Of a DNA stretch of 64,000 nucleotides, positions 16,300 through 25,110 are shown in pieces. The stretch lies in assembly GCF_007830445.1 (NCBI RefSeq), contig NZ_VLKR01000002.1, forward strand, positions 62,001-126,000, written 5' to 3'. The notes under the pieces are model-generated. The model had not been told where the DNA came from. It did not search any database and was given only the letters and a program-made list of their open reading frames with translations. The position numbers were made by a program, and so were the translations under genes. Position 1 is the stretch's first letter; the number at the start of each line of letters is the position of its first letter. This DNA is from Sphingobacterium siyangense (lineage in GTDB: Bacteria; Bacteroidota; Bacteroidia; Sphingobacteriales; Sphingobacteriaceae).

Positions 16300-17755
16300 C
16301 GAGCAATAAATCTTCGAGCTTGATGGTCGCATAGGTTGATGCATAATCGGACATCGCATAAGGTAAAATGAGGTGTTCGTTGTGTACTATCGCTCCGCAG
16401 GAATAAATGACGTTTGGTACATAGCCTTCTCGCTCTTCGTCATTGGGCGTCATCAATGGGCTATGTAGGCGTCCAATTTCCACATGCGGGTTGTCCAAGT
16501 CCAAAAGAGCTGCGCCTAGGACATATTCACGCATTGGTCCAACGGCATGGGTTAAAATCAGCCAGCCGTATTGCGTTTCTATCGGCGACCCGCAATTACC
16601 GATCTGAACAAATTCATACGGATATTCTGGCTGTTGAATCCGGATGGCCGTTTCCTGCCATATATTGATATTATTGGAGTAGGCGATGTAGTTGTTCTCA
16701 CCATCAATGCGGCAGAGCATCGCATAACGTCCATTTATTTTACGTGGAAATAGTGCAGCCCCCTTGTTGGCAATTTCACCATAAATAGGTTTCACTTTAA
16801 AATGGTAAAAATCTTTTGTGGTGAGTAATTTCGGGAGGATGCTGAATCCATCGTAAGCGGTGTATGTTGCATAGTACGTACTCTCACCTCTTTCGTTTTT
16901 GAACTGAACGAAACGCGCATCTTCAATTCCTCTCTTTTCGGTATCGGCAATCGGAAATATCACACGTTCTGAAATGGAAGTATCCAGGGAGAAAGTCATT
17001 TCATAATGCGAGGAAGCGAGCCAGAGCGCCTGTTGTAGAAATGTCACATTTTCCAGGTTTTCGTCGCTATCGCGCCGTACTTCATCGATGTACCGTTTGA
17101 GTTCCTCGTAGGTAAATGTCTCCGTTAGCTTGGCTTCCAGTTTGGACTTGACTTCCGTTGGCTCGGCATGCAACTCATTCATTTTCTTTAAGAATGACTC
17201 CTTGTGATAACGGTGATTTTTGACTTGCATAGGTTTATCCAATAAACTGCCGACATAATCGATATGTATATTGTTGTCAACATCCAATGTCCCTGATCGA
17301 AAAACGATCGAAGAGACATGGCCTTCTCCGGTTGCCCTGAAACTCAAAATAATGCGTTTTTCACCCCTGAATAATTCTGTCTGGTCCGGATGTTCTATAA
17401 TGGAGGGATTAAACAATGCCGCCGATTCAATCGAATATTCCATCGTGAAATAGGAGCCGATCAGTAGCTTGTCAATTTGGCTCAGTTTCTCTTTTGGAAA
17501 TGGAATCTTTTCCAATAAGTGGCTTATGCGGTCAAAATTACGTTCAAAGATATGGACTATACTACGATGTCTTTTTGTATAGCTTCGGAGTACCTGGCCA
17601 AAGACTTCTTTTCGCTCTGATTCATTCAAGGATAAGATACGTTTGAGAACTTTAATGGTACGATCATCCCCCAGTGAGAAAAAACGTGCTAAAACTCTCT
17701 TTTTATCTGGTTTAAAGTAAATATCCTTCCGTTCAACTTGTACTGGTCTATGCAT
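16271..17755 (-). CDS. Glycoside hydrolase family 130 protein (beta-mannoside phosphorylase-like)
   Basis: 494 residues. The five-bladed propeller core spans roughly 130-480: FNPSIIEHPDQT, ILSFRATGEGHVSS, the GIEDARF segment corresponding to the family's catalytic-Asp region, KGAALFPRKINGRYAMLCR, GNCGSPIET and THAVGP. An N-terminal helical extension (1-~120, FERNFDRISHLLEKIPFPKEK) makes it longer than basic GH130 enzymes, as in the larger GH130 subgroups. GH130 enzymes cleave beta-mannosides by phosphorolysis or, in some subgroups, hydrolysis; the sequence alone does not settle which. It has no signal peptide and is therefore cytoplasmic. Confidence 0.88.
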   Translation of the reverse strand: MHRPVQVERKDIYFKPDKKRVLARFFSLGDDRTIKVLKRILSLNESERKEVFGQVLRSYTKRHRSIVHIFERNFDRISHLLEKIPFPKEKLSQIDKLLIGSYFTMEYSIESAALFNPSIIEHPDQTELFRGEKRIILSFRATGEGHVSSIVFRSGTLDVDNNIHIDYVGSLLDKPMQVKNHRYHKESFLKKMNELHAEPTEVKSKLEAKLTETFTYEELKRYIDEVRRDSDENLENVTFLQQALWLASSHYEMTFSLDTSISERVIFPIADTEKRGIEDARFVQFKNERGESTYYATYTAYDGFSILPKLLTTKDFYHFKVKPIYGEIANKGAALFPRKINGRYAMLCRIDGENNYIAYSNNINIWQETAIRIQQPEYPYEFVQIGNCGSPIETQYGWLILTHAVGPMREYVLGAALLDLDNPHVEIGRLHSPLMTPNDEEREGYVPNVIYSCGAIVHNEHLILPYAMSDYASTYATIKLEDLLLAILNPDRYQ

Positions 17756-17855
17756 AATGATATGTTGATGTTTATACCCTGTATTAGAACGAACAGTGAT
17801 TGGCTTTTGTTTTTATTCTAAGCCAATAATCACCGGATATCTAATAAAAATGGAG

Positions 17856-17863
17856 TAACTTTG
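17856..17863 (+). promoter_or_regulatory. -7 element of the pepD promoter
   Basis: TAACTTTG ends 20 bases before the pepD ATG. No clear TTG was found at the matching -33 distance. Confidence 0.45.
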
Positions 17864-17883
17864 ACCAAGGAAAAAATTTAGAT

Positions 17884-19341
17884 ATGATTGAAAATAGTTT
17901 AGAACCAAAAGCAATTTGGAAAAATTTCTCTGCATTGAATGCGGTCCCGAGAGCTTCTAAAAAAGAAGAGCGCGTGATTGCCTTTATGGTAGACTTTGGT
18001 AAATCCTTGGGTTTAGAAACAAGCGTTGATGAGATTGGCAACGTGCTCATCAAAAAATCTGCTACTCCGGGAATGGAGGACCGTAAAACGATTGTATTGC
18101 AGTCGCATTTGGATATGGTGCACCAAAAAAATAACGATACTGTTTTTGACTTCGATAATGAAGGCATTAAGATGTACGTTGATGGTGATTGGGTAAAAGC
18201 TGAGGGTACCACTTTGGGGGCAGATAACGGTCTTGGCGTTGCGACAATCATGTCGATTTTGGAATCATCCATTATTGAACACCCTGCCATTGAAGCTTTG
18301 TTTACGATTGATGAAGAGACAGGCATGACGGGAGCTTTAGGTTTAAAAGGCGATGTGCTTTCTGGTGAAATCCTGTTGAATCTGGATACAGAGAATGATA
18401 CTGAAATCGATATTGGTTGTGCTGGCGGGATTGATGTGACGGCAACACAGTCCTATGTTGCAGAGCCTTGTCCTTTTGATACGTTATCTTTTGAAATTAC
18501 AGTAAAAGGACTACATGGGGGGCATTCTGGTATGGACATTCATAAAGGTTTTGCCAATGCCAATAAAGTAATGAACCGTTTGCTATTTGGCACGAATGCA
18601 CATTATGGATTGCGTATTGCTTCTTTATTGGGCGGAAGTCTACGCAATGCAATTCCGAGAGAAAGTGTTGCAAAGGTGGTTATCAGTAAGGATAAAGCAA
18701 CTGACTTTGTTCAGAATTTGACACAATTGGCTCAGGATATTAAATTGGAATTTGCAACGACAGAACCGGCTATGGAAATTGTGGTGAAGCAAACTGATGC
18801 TGCTTATGCAACTGTAGTTCCAGTAAACGTGCAGGAAAACCTGATCAACAGCGTTTATGCGGCCTTAAATGGTGTTTATCGTGTGAGCGCCGATTTTGAA
18901 GACTTGGTAGAAACCTCCAATAATATTGCTAAAGTAGAAGTAGGTGGGGAAAAGGTTTCCATCAAATGTCTAACCAGATCTTCTGTTGAAACGTCTAAAT
19001 TTGATTTAGCTCAATCTTTACAAGCTGCATTTGAACTGGGTGGTTTTACCGTCGGTTTTTCGGGCAATTATCCAGGATGGGCACCTAATCCGAATTCTGA
19101 GATTTTAGAAGTGCTCAAATCAATTTATACGAGACAACATGGTGAAGCTCCAGAAGTGGTGGCTTGCCATGCCGGGCTTGAGTGCGGTATCTTGGGAACA
19201 AACTATCCCGAAATGGATATGATTTCTTTTGGACCAACAATCTTAGGGGCACATTCGCCTGCAGAGCGTGTCTCCATTTCTTCGGTACAGAAGTTTTGGA
19301 GTTTTGTGCTCGAAATTCTCAAAGAGATCCCTAAAAAATAA
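17884..19341 (+). CDS. pepD: Cytosolic nonspecific dipeptidase / aminoacyl-histidine dipeptidase (M20)
   Basis: 485 residues, the usual length of PepD. Metal-site and catalytic motifs of family M20C are visible: QSHLDMVHQ (~78-86), GADNGLGVA (~117), DEETGMTGA (~145) and NLDTEND (~173). The lid/dimerisation domain contains GLHGGHSGMDIHKG, and the C-terminal metal motif is HAGLECG, with GAHSPAER near the end. It hydrolyses a broad range of dipeptides in the cytoplasm with a di-metal centre. The gene stands alone, with a strong terminator downstream. Confidence 0.95.
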   Translation: MIENSLEPKAIWKNFSALNAVPRASKKEERVIAFMVDFGKSLGLETSVDEIGNVLIKKSATPGMEDRKTIVLQSHLDMVHQKNNDTVFDFDNEGIKMYVDGDWVKAEGTTLGADNGLGVATIMSILESSIIEHPAIEALFTIDEETGMTGALGLKGDVLSGEILLNLDTENDTEIDIGCAGGIDVTATQSYVAEPCPFDTLSFEITVKGLHGGHSGMDIHKGFANANKVMNRLLFGTNAHYGLRIASLLGGSLRNAIPRESVAKVVISKDKATDFVQNLTQLAQDIKLEFATTEPAMEIVVKQTDAAYATVVPVNVQENLINSVYAALNGVYRVSADFEDLVETSNNIAKVEVGGEKVSIKCLTRSSVETSKFDLAQSLQAAFELGGFTVGFSGNYPGWAPNPNSEILEVLKSIYTRQHGEAPEVVACHAGLECGILGTNYPEMDMISFGPTILGAHSPAERVSISSVQKFWSFVLEILKEIPKK

Positions 19342-19418
19342 ATTTTCAACAAGGGCCTATTGCTGATTTTTTTTGACGATAGGTCATGAAAGCAAAAAGA
19401 GATAGGTCACGGAAACAG

Positions 19419-19450
19419 AAAGGTATGGTGTAAGCCATACCTTTTTTATT
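19419..19450 (+). terminator. Intrinsic terminator of pepD
   Basis: AAAGGTATGG, a six-base loop, then CCATACCTTTTTTATTTT: ten stem pairs followed by a T tract. Confidence 0.85.
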
Positions 19451-19458
19451 TTCATTAA

Positions 19459-19502
19459 TTTTTCATTTTCCTTGCAAAAAATGAAAAATAACCTTACTTT
19501 CA
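19459..19502 (+). promoter_or_regulatory. Operator-like palindrome over the promoter of the gntP-ridA-D-TA-M19 operon
   Basis: Perfect 11-bp arms (TTTTTCATTTT / AAAATGAAAAA) at 19459-19469 and 19478-19488 with an 8-base spacer. The spacer holds TTG (19472-19474), and 20 bp later comes TACTTTCA (19495-19502), a weak match to TAnnTTTG. The geometry suggests a regulated promoter with the regulator encoded elsewhere. The leader to the ATG is about 65 bases. Confidence 0.5.
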
Positions 19503-19575
19503 GGATGAAAAAATGATTTAATAGACCAAATTTTATACAAGCTCTCAAATTGAGGGAAAACCTAATAGTGATATA

Positions 19576-20904
19576 ATGACTATAATCCTCATTGTAATCA
19601 GCATTTGTTTGCTTATCCTTTGCATAACTTATTTTAAGATCAATGCCTTTCTCGCTTTTTTAGTTGTTTCCTTATTCAGTGGACTTTGTTTGGGTATTCC
19701 ACCGGCACAGTTGGTGGGTACAGTTGAAAAAGGTGTTGCAGGCGTTATGGGAAGCCTGACTTTAATTATTGTATTGGGCGCAATGTTGGGGAAAATTGTA
19801 GCAGAAAGTGGGGCCGCCGAGATTATTGCTGAGCAAATGGTCCGCCTGATGGGAGAACGATATCTTCAGTGGGGGCTTATGTTGACGGGGTTTATCGTTG
19901 GAATACCGTTATTTTATGGAATCGGATTTGTCTTATTAGTTCCCTTGATATTTTCGATTTCCTACCGCTATAAGTTGCCGGCAGTATATATCGGATTACC
20001 GATGCTGGCAGCCCTGTCTGTAACACATGGCTTTATTCCGCCGCATCCTTCCCCAGTTGCATTAGTTGCCCTGTTTCACGCTGATATGGGACTGACACTT
20101 ATCTATGGTCTGTTGATCGCCATACCTGCTATTATTTTGGGTGGGCCAATTTTTGGAAGAAGCCTCAAAAATATACGGGCAAGTCAGGAATCAATTTTTA
20201 GCGAGAAAGATCGTTCGGAGTCAGCGCAGTATCCGCGCCCGACAGTGGGGGTAAGTCTGGCTGTTGCCTTGCTGCCGGTATTGCTCATTGTCTTATTTAC
20301 ATTGCTTCCTTATTGCTATCATACAACCAATATAGCGCTGCAGCAGGGAGTTAAGTTTATCGGCAACCCTACCGTTGTTATGGTTATTGCGGTCGGTGTA
20401 GCAACCTATTTATTAGGATTGAAATTGGGACGATCGATGGCCAATGTGATGACAATCTATGAGTCTGCGGTGAAAGATATTGCCATGATTCTATTGATTA
20501 TTGCTGGATCGGGAATCTTTAAACAAGTTATGGAGGACAGTGGAGTTAGTCTGTTATTGGCCAATACCCTGCAGCAGCTCCCCATTTCACCTTTACTGTT
20601 GGCTTGGTTAATTACAGCTGTTATCAGAGGTTGTGTCGGCTCGGCCACAGTAGCCGCCTTGACAGCCGCTGGTGTTCTGCTACCTATTGTTACAGGGGGA
20701 AAAGCGGACCCTAACCTTATGGTATTGGCGATAGGAGCCGGAAGTCTGATGTTCTCCCATGTCAATGATGCCGGATTTTGGCTATTTAAAGAGTATTTTG
20801 GCCTAAGCGTAAAGGATACGTTATTTTCCTGGTCGATCATGGAGGCGATTGTTTCCATTGTTGGGCTCCTTGCTGTTTTACTATTGCAATTAATTTTATA
20901 TTAG
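19576..20904 (+). CDS. GntP-family gluconate/organic-acid:H+ symporter
   Basis: 442 residues and strongly hydrophobic throughout, with about 12-14 membrane segments. GntP-type signatures are visible: LGAMLGKIVAESGAAE (~68-83), HGFIPPHPSPVALVALF (~155-172), GSGIFKQVMEDSG (~310), and GSATVAALTAAG followed by SHVNDAGFW near the C-terminus. Family members import gluconate, related sugar acids or D-serine (DsdX) with protons. The adjacent D-threonine-aldolase-like and dipeptidase genes favour a D-amino-acid-related substrate here, but this is inference. Confidence 0.9.
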   Translation: MTIILIVISICLLILCITYFKINAFLAFLVVSLFSGLCLGIPPAQLVGTVEKGVAGVMGSLTLIIVLGAMLGKIVAESGAAEIIAEQMVRLMGERYLQWGLMLTGFIVGIPLFYGIGFVLLVPLIFSISYRYKLPAVYIGLPMLAALSVTHGFIPPHPSPVALVALFHADMGLTLIYGLLIAIPAIILGGPIFGRSLKNIRASQESIFSEKDRSESAQYPRPTVGVSLAVALLPVLLIVLFTLLPYCYHTTNIALQQGVKFIGNPTVVMVIAVGVATYLLGLKLGRSMANVMTIYESAVKDIAMILLIIAGSGIFKQVMEDSGVSLLLANTLQQLPISPLLLAWLITAVIRGCVGSATVAALTAAGVLLPIVTGGKADPNLMVLAIGAGSLMFSHVNDAGFWLFKEYFGLSVKDTLFSWSIMEAIVSIVGLLAVLLLQLILY

Positions 20905-20934
20905 CTATTATTTTAAACTTTAAAATCGTTAAAG

Positions 20935-21399
20935 ATGTACAACGCAGACGAACAATTCGAAAAATTAGGTTTGACATTACCTCCAGCACCGGCACCTAAA
21001 GGTGTCTATAAACCATACGTCATTGACGGCAAGTATCTGTATCTTTCTGGTCACGGTCCCGTACAAGATGATGCTGCATTAATTATCGGTCGCATTGGAA
21101 GTGATATCAGTCCTGAAGAAGGCAAACTTGCAGCGAGACAAGTAGGCCTAACCATGTTGTCGACCATTAAAACCAATTTGGGCTCATTGAACAAAATCAA
21201 GCGTGTGATCAAGGTATTGGGTATGGTCAACTGTACCTCGGATTTTCTTTATCATCCAGGTGTAATTAACGGCTGTAGTGAACTATTCGCTGCGGTTTGG
21301 GGAGAAGAGAATGGTATTGGAACACGTAGTGCAGTTGGATTTGGATCTTTGCCCGATAATATTCCCGTAGAAATCGAAGCATTATTTGAGTTATACTAA
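20935..21399 (+). CDS. RidA/YjgF-family protein
   Basis: 154 residues, longer than RidA itself (~128) because of an N-terminal extension (MYNADEQFEKLGLTLPPAPAPKG). The YjgF core follows: YLYLSGHGPV, ARQVGLTMLSTIKTNLGSL and a late GFGSLPDNIPVEIEALFEL. The usual C-terminal arginine of imine-deaminating RidA (in a TRxxV-type motif) appears as GTRSAVGF. Archetypal members hydrolyse reactive enamine/imine intermediates released by PLP enzymes, which fits its place just before a PLP enzyme gene. It starts 30 bases after gntP ends. Confidence 0.85.
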   Translation: MYNADEQFEKLGLTLPPAPAPKGVYKPYVIDGKYLYLSGHGPVQDDAALIIGRIGSDISPEEGKLAARQVGLTMLSTIKTNLGSLNKIKRVIKVLGMVNCTSDFLYHPGVINGCSELFAAVWGEENGIGTRSAVGFGSLPDNIPVEIEALFELY

Positions 21400-21409
21400 T
21401 CGGAATTGT

Positions 21410-22516
21410 ATGGAAACTTGGTGCCATATACATGATGTTGATCAGGTCGATTCGCCAGCCTTGCTGGTCTATCCTGATCGCATTGTCAAGAACATAGACC
21501 GCGCTTTACATATTGTGCATGGGCGGGCTGATCGATTGCGGCCGCATATCAAAACGAACAAGTGTCGGGAAGTATGCCAACTGATGATGGATAAGGGGAT
21601 TACAAAGTTTAAGTGTGCAACCATTGCAGAAGCTGAACTATTGGGTGTTATCGGTGCAAAAGATGTTTTGCTGGCATACCAGCCCGTAGGGCCAAAGATA
21701 GATCGTTTTTTGAATCTTGTAACCGCCTTTCCGGAGACACATTTTGCCTGTCTTGTGGATCATGTCGATGCAGCACAGGAGATTTCAAAGTGGAGCTTGT
21801 CGAAAGGCTTACGCAGCGCTGTTTATCTGGATGTTAATATTGGCATGGGCCGTACAGGATTACCTTTAGAAGGGATTGAGCGTCTCGTTATGGATATCCA
21901 TCTTTTGGAAGGTATTCAGTTGGTAGGTGTGCATGGTTATGACGGTCATATTCATGATAAGGATTATAAACTTCGCGAAAAGCAATCCCAACATTCATAT
22001 GGTATACTCGAAACTGCCTATCTTATGGCGCAGGTGTCCACTTCTAAACCTTTGACTAAAGTTATTGGCGGTTCACCAAGTTTCCCTTTTCATGCCGAAC
22101 GCAGCGATGTAGAATGCAGTCCCGGAACGTTTGTGTTTTGGGATTTCGGCTATGCCGAAAATTACGCAGAACAGGATTTTATGCTTGCGGCGGTACTTTT
22201 GACGCGAGTCGTTTCTATCGTTGATCACAAGCACCTTTGTTTGGACCTGGGGTATAAATCAGTTGCATGTGAATCGCCGCAGCCTCGCGTCAAGTTTTTC
22301 GATCCCCGTATTGGCGAAATAAAAATGCAGAGTGAAGAACATTTGGTTGTTGAAGTTTCCAATACTGCACAATTTAATATTGGCGATGCGCTGTATGCTG
22401 TGCCACGACATATCTGTCCGACAGTAGCTTGTTATGGCGAACTTCAAGTTGTCAATGAACGGCAGGCAGATCAAATTTGGACTGTTTATGCGCGAAATAA
22501 AAAAATAAATTATTGA
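21410..22516 (+). CDS. D-threonine aldolase / D-serine dehydratase-like PLP enzyme
   Basis: 368 residues from the ATG at 21410; an upstream TTG at 21386 would overlap ridA and adds unconserved residues. The fold-type III alanine-racemase-like barrel has the PLP lysine in RPHIKTNK (~45-51), then the strands DVNIGMGRTG and VHGYDGHIHD, and GGSPSFP for phosphate binding. The C-terminal domain ends with the metal-site motif RHICPTVACY (HxC), as in D-threonine aldolase and eukaryotic-type D-serine dehydratase (DSD1). It is predicted to cleave or deaminate a D-beta-hydroxy-amino acid. It starts 10 bases after ridA and ends one base before the dipeptidase ATG. Confidence 0.88.
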   Translation: METWCHIHDVDQVDSPALLVYPDRIVKNIDRALHIVHGRADRLRPHIKTNKCREVCQLMMDKGITKFKCATIAEAELLGVIGAKDVLLAYQPVGPKIDRFLNLVTAFPETHFACLVDHVDAAQEISKWSLSKGLRSAVYLDVNIGMGRTGLPLEGIERLVMDIHLLEGIQLVGVHGYDGHIHDKDYKLREKQSQHSYGILETAYLMAQVSTSKPLTKVIGGSPSFPFHAERSDVECSPGTFVFWDFGYAENYAEQDFMLAAVLLTRVVSIVDHKHLCLDLGYKSVACESPQPRVKFFDPRIGEIKMQSEEHLVVEVSNTAQFNIGDALYAVPRHICPTVACYGELQVVNERQADQIWTVYARNKKINY

Positions 22517-22517
22517 T

Positions 22518-23612
22518 ATGTACGAATTTGAAATGCCATTTTTGGTCGATGCACATTTGGATTTGAGTATGAATGCCATGGAATGGAATCGGGATCTTCG
22601 ATTGCCGATTACTGAACTGAACCGTAGGGAAAAGGGGATGGATGACAAACCCGATCGGGCTAAGGCAACAGTCACTTTTGACGAATTGCGTCGTGGTCAT
22701 ATTGGTTTGGTTGTTGCTACACAAATCGCTCGATTCGTAAAACCCGATAGCCTATTACCAGGCTGGTACTCACCGGAACAGGCATGGGCACAAACACAGG
22801 GTCAGCTTGCATGGTATAAAGCAATGGAAGCCGATGGCCAAATGAAAATGATCTGTACAAAAACTGATCTGGACCAGCATTTGGCGCTCTGGTCGGATGG
22901 CAGTGATCATGCCGATAAGCCAATCGGATATCTGCTGAGTCTGGAGGGTGCCGATTCCATTGTGGATATCAGCTATCTCGAAACAGCCTATAACTATGGT
23001 TTAAGAGCGATTGGACCAGCACATTACGGGCCAGGTAGATATGCCAATGGAACAGATTCATCCGGCAAGCTTAATGAGCAGGGAATAAGGTTGTTGCAGG
23101 AAATGGAGCGATTGGGGATGATATTGGACGCGACACACCTAAATGATGATGCTTTTTGGGATGCTGTACAACGTTACCAGGGTGCGATTTGGGCCAGTCA
23201 TAATAATTGCCGCAAGTTTGTGGATCATAATAGGCAGTTCAGTGATGAAATGATTAAGACACTTGTGGAGAAAAAAGCGGTGATCGGTGTAGCGCTCGAT
23301 GCTTGGATGATGGTACCGAATTGGGTCCGCGGTGTATCCGACCCTAAAACAAGCAATTGCTCCATGGATATCATGGCCAACAATATTGATCATATTTGTC
23401 AATTGGCAGGAAATGTAGATCATGTTGGCGTGGGGAGCGATTTAGACGGAGCATTTGGCCGTGAGCAGTGTCCTTATGATCTGGAAACGATTGCTGATAT
23501 CCAAAAAGTATTTGGTATCCTGTCAAAAAGAGGGTATGATAACACGGATCTTGAAAAGATTGCCAGCAAGAACTGGCTTAATTTTATGCGAAATGCATTG
23601 CCAGAATCTTAA
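22518..23612 (+). CDS. M19 (renal-dipeptidase-type) membrane dipeptidase
   Basis: 364 residues. The M19 metal and catalytic motifs are present: VDAHLDLS (HxD, ~11-18), the metal-bridging Glu in SLEGAD (~140), DATHLND (~195-201), ASHNNCRKF (~219) and GVGSDLDGAFG (~300). No signal peptide is seen, so it is probably cytoplasmic despite the family name. M19 enzymes often accept dipeptides with a C-terminal D-residue, or N-acyl-D-amino acids. Read with its neighbours, it could release D-amino acids for the PLP enzyme upstream. Confidence 0.9.
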   Translation: MYEFEMPFLVDAHLDLSMNAMEWNRDLRLPITELNRREKGMDDKPDRAKATVTFDELRRGHIGLVVATQIARFVKPDSLLPGWYSPEQAWAQTQGQLAWYKAMEADGQMKMICTKTDLDQHLALWSDGSDHADKPIGYLLSLEGADSIVDISYLETAYNYGLRAIGPAHYGPGRYANGTDSSGKLNEQGIRLLQEMERLGMILDATHLNDDAFWDAVQRYQGAIWASHNNCRKFVDHNRQFSDEMIKTLVEKKAVIGVALDAWMMVPNWVRGVSDPKTSNCSMDIMANNIDHICQLAGNVDHVGVGSDLDGAFGREQCPYDLETIADIQKVFGILSKRGYDNTDLEKIASKNWLNFMRNALPES

Positions 23613-23640
23613 GAAAAGATAATCGAATCTTAAGAAAAGA
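23604..23640 (+). repeat. 16-bp direct repeat spanning a stop codon
   Basis: GAATCTTAAGAAAAGA at 23604-23619 and 23625-23640, period 21 bases. The first copy includes the TAA stop of the M19 dipeptidase. Confidence 0.85.
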
Positions 23641-23772
23641 AATGGAGACATCCTTGAGCACAAATAGGTCAATAACCTACCCAGATGATAGCATGTCTTG
23701 AAGAGCAAATAGTTAACAATAGCGAAGCCGAATAAACGAATCAAAACAAACACCTCCAACACCAATTAATAG

Positions 23773-25014
23773 ATGAAACCAGTATTACGCGTGCAATTGT
23801 CCCTGATGATGTTTTTAGAGTATTTTATCAAAGGGGCTTGGTTTGTAACTTTGGGAACATACCTCATTAAATCGCTCAATGCCTCGGGTATGGAGGTCGC
23901 AAATATTTTTGCGACACAATCCCTTGGTGCTGTATTTGCTCCTTTTTTTGTGGGTTTTGTCGCCGACAGGTATTTTAATGCCGAGCGGGTACTTTCAGCA
24001 TTACATCTCATTGGAGCTGCACTACTTTACGGGATGTCGCAAGCACCGGATGCGACACATTTTTATCCCTATGTATTTGTCTATTTTATGGCTTACATGT
24101 CTTCGCTATCCTTATCCAATGGAATCGCATTCCGGAATATTGAAGACGCGAAGAAGTATTTTCCGGGGGTACGCGTGTGGGGAACGATCGGTTGGATCTG
24201 TTCGGGACTCGTGATCAGTTATTTGTTCCGTTGGGATGCTCCCGAATCGATACAGGCAGGTGCCCTGCATAATACCTTTATTATGGGCGCGGTTTGTTCG
24301 TTATTATTGGCGGTCTTCAGTCTAGCATTGCCAAAAACACCACCACAGGTGAAGCTTAGAGATGAAAAGTTTGATTTTGGAAAGGCAATCGGTTTGGATG
24401 CATTGAAGCTTTTAAAACAGCGGAGTTTTCTGATTTTTTTTGTAACAGCAATTGTCATCTGTATTCCCATTTCGTTCTATTATCAAAATGCGAACCCATT
24501 TTTGGTCAACGCCGGAATACCCAATCCCACAGCAAAAATGGCATTGGGGCAATTTTCCGAAGCCATCTGCTTGTTGTTGATTCCATTTTTCTTTAGACGC
24601 TTGGGGTATAAAAAGATGATTTTACTGGGCATTGCGGCCTGGGCACTCCGTTATTTGTTTTTTGCTTACGGCGACGGACAGGAACGGTCATTCTTATTGC
24701 TGTTCGGAATTTTATTGCATGGCATCTGCTATGATTTTATGTTCGTAGTGGGTCAGATCTATACCGATCGAATTGCTGGTGAAAAATACAAAGCTTCTGC
24801 ACAGGGTCTTATTACCATCGCGATGTATGGTGTAGGTATGCTGATCGGATTTTGGGTTGCCGGTGCTGTTTCAGATTACCTAAAAACAGCTTATGCTGCT
24901 CAATTTTGGGAATATCTTTGGTTTATTCCAGCAGGTATTTCTGGTTTTTGTCTTGTGCTATTTGCCCTGTTTTTTAAAGAGGAGAAAGCGGTGCCGGATA
25001 TGAAAGCTAGCTAA
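23773..25014 (+). CDS. Nucleoside permease-type MFS transporter (NupG/XapB-like)
   Basis: 413 residues with about 12 membrane segments. NHS-family markers are an N-terminal LSLMMFLEYFIKGAWFVTLG, then GFVADRYFNAERVL between segments 2 and 3, FPGVRVWGTIGWI (~130), and DFMFVVGQIYTDRIAGEKYKASAQG (~310-335). Proteins of this group import nucleosides with protons. It starts 160 bases after the dipeptidase gene and may be an operon end or have its own promoter; none was recognised. Confidence 0.85.
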   Translation: MKPVLRVQLSLMMFLEYFIKGAWFVTLGTYLIKSLNASGMEVANIFATQSLGAVFAPFFVGFVADRYFNAERVLSALHLIGAALLYGMSQAPDATHFYPYVFVYFMAYMSSLSLSNGIAFRNIEDAKKYFPGVRVWGTIGWICSGLVISYLFRWDAPESIQAGALHNTFIMGAVCSLLLAVFSLALPKTPPQVKLRDEKFDFGKAIGLDALKLLKQRSFLIFFVTAIVICIPISFYYQNANPFLVNAGIPNPTAKMALGQFSEAICLLLIPFFFRRLGYKKMILLGIAAWALRYLFFAYGDGQERSFLLLFGILLHGICYDFMFVVGQIYTDRIAGEKYKASAQGLITIAMYGVGMLIGFWVAGAVSDYLKTAYAAQFWEYLWFIPAGISGFCLVLFALFFKEEKAVPDMKAS

Positions 25015-25061
25015 AGATGCGCTACGTCCAATTAAAGGCAGAACGTTCATAAAAAACGATA

Positions 25062-25096
25062 ACATGGAGCATCTTTGATGGGAAGGTGCTCCATGT
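25062..25096. terminator. Hairpin between convergent genes
   Basis: ACATGGAGCA (25062-25071) pairs with TGCTCCATGT (25087-25096), with pairing extending inwards with one mismatch. No strong T tract follows; it is placed to end both the MFS and DUF4870 transcripts. Confidence 0.55.
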
Positions 25097-25110
25097 CTTG
25101 AAAATGTTGA

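Noticed and set aside
17841..18326. 161-codon minus-strand frame opposite pepD
   Set aside because: Antisense shadow; serine/isoleucine-rich translation without conserved features.
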